A stretch of DNA of 64,000 nucleotides from Tanypteryx hageni (taxonomy: Eukaryota; Arthropoda; Insecta; Odonata; Petaluridae). Made by a program: the position numbers and the translations under genes. Of the stretch, positions 56,201-64,000 are shown piece by piece (position 1 is the first letter of the stretch; each line of letters starts with the position of its first letter). The DNA is taken from positions 209,117,504 to 209,181,503 of the forward strand of contig CM054113.1 in NCBI GenBank assembly GCA_028673005.1. Reading direction: 5' to 3'. The notes beneath the pieces were generated by a model. It was not told the origin of the DNA. It did no database searches and was given only the letters and a program-made list of their open reading frames with translations.

Positions 56201-59200
56201 TAAGGAGCGCGATGCAATGCAAATGACACGTAGTATAAAACGTTTTAAGGATGGAGTGAAAGCAGCTCTCATTGGTTGAGCCATCGTGACGCAATCGCAG
56301 GAAGAGGAATTGTTTTCCTCGCACCTACCAAGAGCCGATCTATTCGAGGCGATTATCTTTTTAAATTGATTGTCTTCCTATTACATACGTTATTCGATTC
56401 TGATAAACAAGGCGGAATTAAGATTTTTATGTTGAAAATGGTTTTATGATCGCCAAGTTTTAATGATGTACATTTATGGTACTAAATTAATTAGCGCCGA
56501 AGACATGATACGCTAAAGGATAAATAGTCAATTAGTAGATGCAAATGGTAGAGAAAAAGTAATTAACATGGAAGTGATGTTTATTTCAGTTAACATTGGG
56601 CATTAGAAGGTTAAAGATCAGAAAGTATGATATGATTTATACAGCGATAGGAAGCCCAGCGCCTGAGTTTTTCGACAAATGAACAGCGGCGGCAAGGGGA
56701 TAAAATCGTTTTTATGGTGATAAGTTTAGAAAGAAATTTCGATATAATATTTAACATTTTAACAATCCTATGAAAATTTTCAAAAATTCTTTTTAAAATA
56801 TCGAACACATAATTATACAATTTCACTAAATAGCTCTATATTTTGAAGAGAATTGCGTTAAATGCATTCCAACAACATGCTAAGTTTTTTTACAACAGAG
56901 ATTGGCTTAAAAAGAGAAAACAGCGAGGTCATTTAATTAACACCTAAGAGAAAATGAACGTGAATTTCGCACTGCGTAACTTTCAGAATAAAACTGTTGT
57001 AATAGAATTAAAGATGACAGTAAAATTTCCTTAAATAGTAAGTATAAGTGAAACAACTAGGTATCTTTAGGGATATTACGCCACCGTGTGAACATGTTTA
57101 TGCAATCATTTCACTGATATGCCTGGTCTGATGTCTTGAAATCGTTAGAAGAAAAATCATGATTATACGCTGGAATGATTTTAACTCGGAGCAGTCGATC
57201 CAATTGCGTATGACATTTCCTAACAAACGCAGTTTTATTCTCAAAAACAGGATAAGAGGATCACTAGGAATAACACGTAAAAATTTTACTAGAAACTTCA
57301 CAATAATTCTTAAATTGACATCACGTGATTTGCAGGGAAATGGTGCCGATAAAGCATGCAACAAAGAGAGCATTTAGACATGCCAAGTGCTCAACCAAAA
57401 GTTCCTTTATAAAAATGTTAAACGAAACGAAATGTAATTATGAGGGGACAATATGCTACAGGTAAAAAGTTTTTTTCAGAACTTATGAATAAATCACTAC
57501 GCCCATTAGTTCCGAAATCGCTACCGACTCACTGATACCGGCTTATAGAAGAACTGGCTATGCAGCACCCCCACCAGAGCGTGGGGTTCGGAGAGAATCG
57601 ATTTTGGGACACAATCATCAAGATCCGGGCTAGCCCTCTTTTCCTACGAGCGAGTGATTCATTTGGCGAAAAGGGTGCCTTTAGGGAGCGAGTACGCAGC
57701 GTGTTAGGGGTTTGGCAGGAAAGCATTTCCCCCTCCCTCACTCAAGCATCCCGGAGCCAGACTTGTCACTTCCCCTTCGGTCGCTTGGTCCTCTTCCCAT
57801 CCAATGCGTCAGGTGTATGGAAGAGGTTTTAGGCGAGAAGAGATGCCGTGTTGTAAGACACACGAAGACTGGACGGCTCAAATGAAAAACTTGAGATACG
57901 AATATTAGAGGCTTCACTTCAATTGCCGCATCTGAGCGGCCGCAAACATCCCTCAGTATACAATCCACCCTCTATTTACAATTTTAACCGCACTCCACTT
58001 GTTCCTAAATATCAGAATCATACGGATAAGCGATTTTGGTGGTTCATACGAAGAGGAGCTTCAATAATACGATAAAAATCATTGAGAGAATAGCAATAAA
58101 CTTCATTAGGGAAACCGATCAAGCCAATAGTCGCGTCCAAGATTTATTGAAGCTGTCAATTGATGAATTATTTCATGATTAATCTATTTATGACAATTTC
58201 TTGTGAACATACAGATAATGAGACCCAGCCACTATTTATTTGATAGCATTACAGAAAAACTCGGACGAATTCTAGAAAAAGATATCACTACATTCAAAGT
58301 AAGTTTGTCATAAAAGGCATGTATGCACATTTCATTATATCACTGTTATAAGAAATAATATTTTAAGTAAAAAACATATTTTAATACATGTAGCAGATTC
58401 ACAACCTTAAATAGTATGCAAGAAAACATTTAGAGCAAATTGAACAGACCAATTATAATATTAATAACAATACATTTTAAAGCAAATTATATTTTCGACA
58501 AAAACATTCACTCACCAGTTGAAGGTTGACAAATGGGAGACCGACGGTCTTCAAAAATATAAACAGCGCTGTATGCAAATACGCTCTTACGCGCTTTTTC
58601 TCTGCTGCGACACTGCTAATTATATCTGCTATGCATGTATTCTGAGATACAATCCCCTTATTTAAATGTTCTGTCACAATCTTTCCGAAAAAGGTGTTTC
58701 ATTAAGTTGAAGAGATATGATCGCTTCACGATAGGCCAACGGTTAAGCTATGCCACTGCAATATAATCAGCTGGTTCACCGCAATCTTCAAAAACTAAAT
58801 ACTTCATGTGGCATAATAACCAATTTGCACTCTCTTCATAATCTTATTGGTAATAATGATTAAATGTTGAAATTTTCACGCTGTCCAAATTGCATTCAAA
58901 TACCTAATTAAAAAGCGGCAACCAAAACACTGCGCGAGATAACTACCACATGTCACAGAAAGTTTCAACTATCCAGCTATAAGTCTCCGGAACATCCTTA
59001 CTCACTAATGGAGAGGTTAACGCCTAAGTGCTTCATCATAACTATCAGCGAATCCCATAAACTACACCACACCGTGACACCGTTCACCCCGATGCTGATA
59101 TAGACTGCTTCTGCTTGTTTCACGATAGCAACTGGAAATTGTCGGGATGTGTTAGTGCCATTGAAGTTCGCTAGGTGGCAGTACAATCCACTACCTGAGA

Positions 59201-59439
59201 TAATATTTATGGTATTTATTTACCAACGACATCTTGAGATGGCGTTAAGTTTCCTATTTATACAGTAGAGTCATCTATCAGCTAAAGATGAAGTAAAAAA
59301 AATGAAGTGCAAATTGCGCTAATAAACTAAAGGTTTATATAAATTTTACTTCAATTTGTTGTCCCTCATATCAAAGGTACACATGATTAACCGTATAAAA
59401 AGTGCTTATTTTTAAACGGGTCTCTGTGTTCTTTTCGAA
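53251..59439. other. Long intergenic stretch upstream of the FAM8A1-like gene
   Basis: Alternating AT-rich and CpG-rich sequence (CpG-rich at about 55100-56280, including a G run near 56105-56115). No coding similarity recognised. A TATA-like TTTATATAAATTTTA at about 59333-59347, roughly 95-105 bp before the start codon, could serve the gene, but the transcription start is unknown. Confidence 0.4.
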
Positions 59440-59803
59440 ATGGAATCGAATTCAGATGAAGGTAATTCCAAAAGTGACAATAATAAACCTTCAAATAGTA
59501 GTCAAACGACGTACAAGAACACAGCCGAATATATTAACGCACTGGAGAAATGGCTTCAAGAAGCATATATGTGGCAGTGTGTTTCTGCATGGTTTCCCTA
59601 TATGTTAATGAGCCATCAGTTGTCAGGAGCACCAATGACAATTGGCGCCCGTGGAGAAAATCCTTTCGGTTCTTTTGATGCGAACAATGGTGTTTTCTCA
59701 TTTTTCCCCAACATAATTCCTACTGCTGTTCCAACGCCTCGTGATAGTGTTAATTCAGCATATCGAAATGGATCAACAACTACCAGAAGACCGGATGAAC
59801 AAG
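59440..59803 (+). CDS. FAM8A1: FAM8A1-like exon 1 (residues 1-121)
   Basis: The ATG at 59440 is the only start giving the acidic Ser/Asn-rich N-terminus. The exon ends ...GAACAAG at a GTTTGT donor, leaving phase 1. The open frame continues into the intron for two codons, so a reader who ignores splicing would call a false 123-residue protein ending at 59811. Holds the cytosolic N-terminus and the conserved Trp-rich segment near residues 36-46. Confidence 0.9.
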
Positions 59804-62398
59804 GTTTGTAAAGCTATATATTTGTTTTAATTGTGGAAATTTATCATCAACATTTCCCTCAAAAAGGTTTTTTAGCCGTTTGAATATATCAGGAATGTTT
59901 AAAGTTATTTCCGCATCATTGTAGGCGTTCTCTATAAAATACCACCACTATGGAAGAGATTTGTTGCAGAATTCCTTGACTTCCTCTTGTTGTTTTCTGC
60001 CAAGCTATTGATTACTTTTATAGCTGTAGATTTTCTAGATGTCATGTAAGTATCAACTATGATTTTGTGTAACACTAAATTGCTTTTTTTATAGTTGTAA
60101 TCTACTGTTTAAGTATGGTATTATACTTTTCTTTTCCTCTAGAAGTATGAAATTGAAATTAAATATCCGTAATAAGCATATCATTTCATGGTAATTTTAA
60201 TAGAATAGTATTATTAAATATATGCAATTAAAATTTCACAATTGCTAAAGACATTGCATTATGATCCAATTCTTAATTGTATATATCTTTGATTTTTTAC
60301 ATGCCATTCATTTCATCCCTTATGATGAAAAGTAATGAAATATAATGTTTTTAGCAATATTTATCAGTATTAAATAATGAAGTACTTTAATTTGTATATT
60401 GTGACTTTAAAAAAGTTAAGAGTGACTTTTATTTAAAAATATAGCTGTTTATTAGTAGTGCAAGATTATGTATTTGACAAGTGCTCTTCTCATTAAATCA
60501 TAAATTTAATTTTCAGAGACCTAGATAAATATGACCTTGACCATCTGCAACAAAATGATGAATTTGATTATCAGATGGCCATTGACATGCTATCAGAACT
60601 CTTTCTACTCGAACTTGTCCATAACGTGGTTGCTTGTATTTTTGAGGTAAGCATTATTAACCAAATCTAATTTATAAAATGTAATAATTACGCGTTGCTC
60701 ACGAAAAGTATTTCAATGACATATAAAATGAAAAAGGCACTGAAACAATGTATCAACACTTATGTATCTCAGATAAATAACATCTCAAAGGATAAAATAA
60801 TGATGGGATGACAACATACAAAAAGTGTAAAATACCATTAAAAGAATATCTTTCTCAACCAATGGGTTAAAAGTACAGAGAGGCTCTATAATCATTTTAA
60901 TTAATTTAATTTTAATTTAATCTCTTGCAATTTATACTTACCATAAACTTAGCTTTATCCATTTTTTATTCAACTCATTATATGTACTTGGTTAGCTTTT
61001 TGTTATCAGCTCTTTAGTTTGTTGGCTAAGCTCATGCCCTTGTTACCAAGTATTCATTATTAAATAACCTAACGAGTTTTTGGGATGGTAATTTCCCAGC
61101 CTCGGATGAGAACAAGTTCATTTTCATGAATATTTTTAGTTTAAATGTATTTGTAATTTTTAAAAAAATGCAGGTGTCAACAGAAGAATGACTAAATCTT
61201 ATTATCCCTCAGCTATGTTATACTGTTCATGGCAGAAAAAAGGAAACAAAATTTATTTACAAAATTAATAATAGTGAATTTTAAATCACCATTTATATCT
61301 AATTCACGGATATTATCCAAATGCATTGGGTAAAGAATAAGCATCCCATTTTCCAGTATAATACCTAAAAGAACATTGTGAAAATAGTTTCCAAGCTTAA
61401 AATTGTTATTATTATAACCTTATGTATTTTGGGTTCGCCCATTGAAATAAATAAATTAGCAAAAGTTTTGTGTTATAAATAGTCATACAATAATATATCA
61501 TTCAGTAACCTTTAAAACCAAATTTAATTTTTATATATGTTGGTCTCTTGTTTTATGAATGGTTAGTAGGTATGTTCTATAACTAAATAGTTCATTGAAA
61601 TTTGTTATTTCTCAGCGCTATTTTTCAATAAAAATCGTCTTTTTTATTTCCTTTCTTTTCACATTGTGATGGTGGACTAGAAAATTTTATGACAGTCATA
61701 GATCAGTTGCAAATGAAAGGTTTATATATATATGGTATATCAGAATTTAATGTTTGCCTTTTCACTAACTACCTAATAGAGAAAAGGCATTTTTGGTTGG
61801 TTTCCATTATTCTTGATTATCAGGGTACATACATATATTTGCAGTTATAAGTAAACTCTCTTCCAGTCAATAAGTTAAGGATTTAAAAAGTTTATCTGTG
61901 CATGGTAAGGTTTATCAAGGAAAAAATAAAATTGTGTAAATTAGTTTTCATAAGTAGCAATCCAACATCTGACAATTTATTTTGCTAATGAAATTTGTTT
62001 AATTTCATAATTTAATGGATTGAAATGACCAATACTGACACACCCATTCTTTTGCATAGGCTGTTTGCATATGCCGAGGTAGTGCAGGTCGTCCTGGAGG
62101 AGCAACTCCCGGTAAAAGCATTATGGGTCTTCGTGTGGTGATGAGTGATCATATAGTTTCTGTGAGCCATACTGAAATACCGCCATCAATCCGCAGAGAA
62201 GGTACCTTTGTTAGAGTGCACCCAGGAGGAGATCTTGGATTTTGTTGGGCCATGTGTCGCTCATTTGTCAAAAACTTCTTTCTGGCCTTCTTCTTCCCAG
62301 TGTGTTTGACCATGTTCTTCTCCAACCACAATCGCACTGCATATGACAACATTTCTCATTCACTTGTGGTTGAGGAAATACCAAGGCATCAGAATTAA
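59440..62398 (+). CDS. FAM8A1: FAM8A1-like RDD-domain ER membrane protein, four exons
   Basis: Spliced gene: exons 59440-59803, 59925-60045, 60517-60646 and 62060-62398; introns of 121, 471 and 1413 bp, all GT-AG. Spliced length is 954 nt, 317 residues. The N-terminal third is Ser/Asn-rich, then TAEYINALEKWLQEAYMWQC. The RDD domain begins near residue 127: R133 and D140 lie at the start of a first membrane segment (about 138-158). A second segment is at 190-210, the ATPGKSIMGLRVV motif at 220-232, a third hydrophobic segment near 278-292, and D301 (in NRTAYDNI) supplies the last D. That three-residue pattern gives the family its name. It is shorter than human FAM8A1, mainly at the N-terminus. 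Known for the vertebrate protein: an ER-membrane partner of the HRD1 ubiquitin ligase in ER-associated degradation. The same role here is inference. No other gene is visible nearby. Confidence 0.93.
59925..60045 (+). CDS. FAM8A1: FAM8A1-like exon 2 (residues 122-161)
   Basis: Acceptor CATTGTAG, donor GTAAGT. The first base pair GC joins the G of exon 1 to make Gly122. Encodes PPLWKRFVAEFLDFLLLFSA, the start of the RDD domain with R133 and D140 and the first membrane segment. Too short to be found as an independent reading frame. Confidence 0.88.
60517..60646 (+). CDS. FAM8A1: FAM8A1-like exon 3 (residues 162-205)
   Basis: Acceptor TTTTCAG, donor GTAAGC. The AT of exon 2 plus A completes Ile162. 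Encodes the acidic loop DLDKYDLDHLQQNDEFDY followed by the second membrane segment ending in CIFE; ends in phase 0. Confidence 0.88.
62060..62398 (+). CDS. FAM8A1: FAM8A1-like exon 4 (residues 206-317 and stop)
   Basis: Acceptor TTTTGCATAG; begins AVCICRGSAGRPGGATPGKS, with the RDD-family TPGK motif. Continues through the charged segment PSIRREGTFVRVHPGGD and the third hydrophobic stretch to the C-terminal D301 region, ending TAA at 62396-62398. A plain open-frame reading would start at the internal ATG 62123 and lose the TPGK motif. Confidence 0.92.
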   Translation, partial: AVCICRGSAGRPGGATPGKSIMGLRVVMSDHIVSVSHTEIPPSIRREGTFVRVHPGGDLGFCWAMCRSFVKNFFLAFFFPVCLTMFFSNHNRTAYDNISHSLVVEEIPRHQN

Positions 62399-63091
62399 AA
62401 ATCTTTTCAGTATATTCCTATAATCTAGCGAACGCATTCCTTTAAAAGTTGTATTTCTTTTGATTTGAATGCATCAGTTTTCCTATTTTACAAAATAATC
62501 AAGGAAGTTTGATTTGTTTAAAGTCATTGTTGTGATAATGTTCATAAATAATCACATATGTGAGACATATGAATGTAAATATTCATGTAAATGTTAAATG
62601 AAGAATCTAGTAAATGATATGCATTTAATGATCAATTTATTGTGTTAACCAAAAATTATTGCTTTAGTTCAGTACCTCTAGAATTTAAGAAAAACTATCA
62701 CACTTTATATTTTTTACATAATGTGCCAATTATCTCATTCAAGGCTTTTATTTTATCTTTAACCCCTCAAGCCCGGAGGAGATTTATTAAATCCCACCCG
62801 TATGGCCGGATGAGGTTTTTAAATTTTCACGATTGCGTTGCAAAAACGTTCGAAAATATTAAAATAATCATAACTTTAGAAGTTTTCTCTTGATTTTTCT
62901 GAATTTTTTGTGTGGATTTATAAAAGACATGAAATTTGTAAATATCTATTTTGCCTAAAATATTTTACATGCAAAGATTGTTGGAGTAGAAGAGAATGTA
63001 AACCAATCGCTAATTTTCTGGCGTGCATTCGCGCTTTATATATAATATTCAGCACCAGAAAAATCTATAGAAGATATTGATGTGCAATCTT

Positions 63092-63097
63092 AATAAA
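63092..63097 (+). terminator. Candidate poly(A) signal AATAAA
   Basis: Canonical hexamer about 700 bp after the FAM8A1-like stop codon, followed by an A run. Positional inference only; AT-rich DNA makes chance hexamers likely. Confidence 0.3.
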
Positions 63098-63624
63098 AAA
63101 AATAGCTTAAATTAGTAACTATTTCATTCTGTAAGTCTACCCATCTAAACCAATTAGGTGAAAAGTTTTACGCATCTCAACTTTTTCATGTCTTGACTGG
63201 AAATTTTTAAGTAAATGTAGTATTATTACTTTATTAAAAGATGATTTATTTATAATATAAATGTTTTAGTTATACAGTCCTCATTCTTAGTAATTACAGA
63301 AGTCACATAGAAGAAATGGTTGCATTTCGTTCATTGGAAAGGGAGATATGATGTTGTATAAAACATGGAAAACTTTAGCTTACAGGTCCTTTCCAAATAT
63401 TTTCAGAAAATTTACACATGCGTAATTGGATTCAGCAAGAAATGCCTTATAGCTTAGTAAAGACTTCTAGTAATCTATTGTGTAAATGGAAGAGCTTTTC
63501 GTGATTTTTGCTGGCGTGTCATCTTCTTGCCTACTCGCTTCATCGCTGTTTTGGCCTTGCTAGCACAACAGCGAATCACTTATCTGAAGAGGAAAACAGA
63601 CCTCGTTTTCTTTCAAGTGTCAAA

Positions 63625-63656
63625 GAAAAGGAACCCAATTTGGTGGGTTCCTTTTC
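63625..63656. repeat. Perfect 13-bp hairpin with 6-base loop
   Basis: GAAAAGGAACCCA (63625-63637) and TGGGTTCCTTTTC (63644-63656) are exact reverse complements around ATTTGG. It lies about 1.2 kb after the FAM8A1-like stop codon. If transcribed it would form a stable stem. Confidence 0.75.
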
Positions 63657-64000
63657 CTCAGGTATTTATGGGTCAACTTTAGAAACCGAAAATCCGTAGG
63701 TCCGTGGTAAAAACTAAAATTCTATCACAAAACTAAACGTATTATGTGTAAACAAATACTTACAAATAGATATACTCAATTCCCCGCAATTTTCGTCAAG
63801 ATTAAAATAAAATTCTAAAGGTCTTGAAAATTATATGACAGATATTATCCTTTTCACAAAATGCCTCTCTTTGAGGCGTGGCACTAAATTATGGGAAGAA
63901 TGTCGGCCTTGGATTTTGAGATCAGCTGTTTTGACGTTGACGCTCTCCTATGAAGCGATGAACGAAGGATCACGCGGTAATGGAAGGGAATGTTTACAGA

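Larger units (their letters stand above)
62399..64000. other. Probable 3' UTR of the FAM8A1-like gene and downstream DNA
   Basis: AT-rich. Candidate poly(A) signals are ATTAAA overlapping the stop region (62393-62398) and AATAAA at 63092-63097; which is used cannot be told. Nothing after the hairpin at 63625-63656 is recognised as a gene, although the window ends in more balanced sequence that might approach a neighbouring gene. Confidence 0.45.

Noticed and set aside
62149..62352. Minus-strand frame opposite FAM8A1-like exon 4
   Set aside because: Antisense shadow of a well-supported coding exon.

Overview
The window looks like nuclear DNA of an arthropod, most probably an insect. The coding sequence I can support is a spliced gene with GT-AG introns. 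The rest is AT-rich intergenic sequence with CpG-rich patches, cut-and-paste DNA transposon remnants, one Helitron and very long purine-rich simple repeats. There is no operon structure, and no phage, plasmid or CRISPR signal. The species cannot be named from what I see.

Layout. From 1 to 9.3 kb there is gene-free DNA with purine tracts, a 26-bp-arm hairpin at 4.5 kb and an old hAT MITE at 7.55 kb. From 9.7 to 15.7 kb lies a transposon hotspot: a broken hAT transposase (+), a pogo/Tigger-type MITE, a hAT C-terminal fragment on the other strand, a 266-bp tandem repeat interrupted by a Tigger/pogo element with terminal repeats, a possible retroposon tail and a 304-bp Helitron. From 15.7 to 30.9 kb there is gene-free DNA holding the largest purine tract (18.08-18.84 kb). 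At 30.95 kb there is a tRNA-like gene on the minus strand. From 31 to 52 kb there are several hAT-type MITEs with 8-bp target duplications, three copies of one MITE family, more purine tracts and minisatellites, and one (TA)n run. From 53 to 59.4 kb nothing is recognised.

The one confident protein gene is at 59,440-62,398 (+): a four-exon FAM8A1-like RDD-domain membrane protein of 317 residues. Its three introns have matching phases. In vertebrates FAM8A1 is an ER-membrane cofactor of the HRD1 ubiquitin-ligase complex used in ER-associated degradation. The gene stands alone, so the window gives no pathway context.

I found no undescribed multi-gene system. The patterns most worth a second look are: the consistent strand of the long purine tracts over about 52 kb, with three cases of a downstream pyrimidine tract; a four-copy dispersed repeat with a conserved AT-core hairpin; the nested Tigger insertion that allows relative dating; and a tRNA-like gene with good Pol III signals but an odd anticodon loop.
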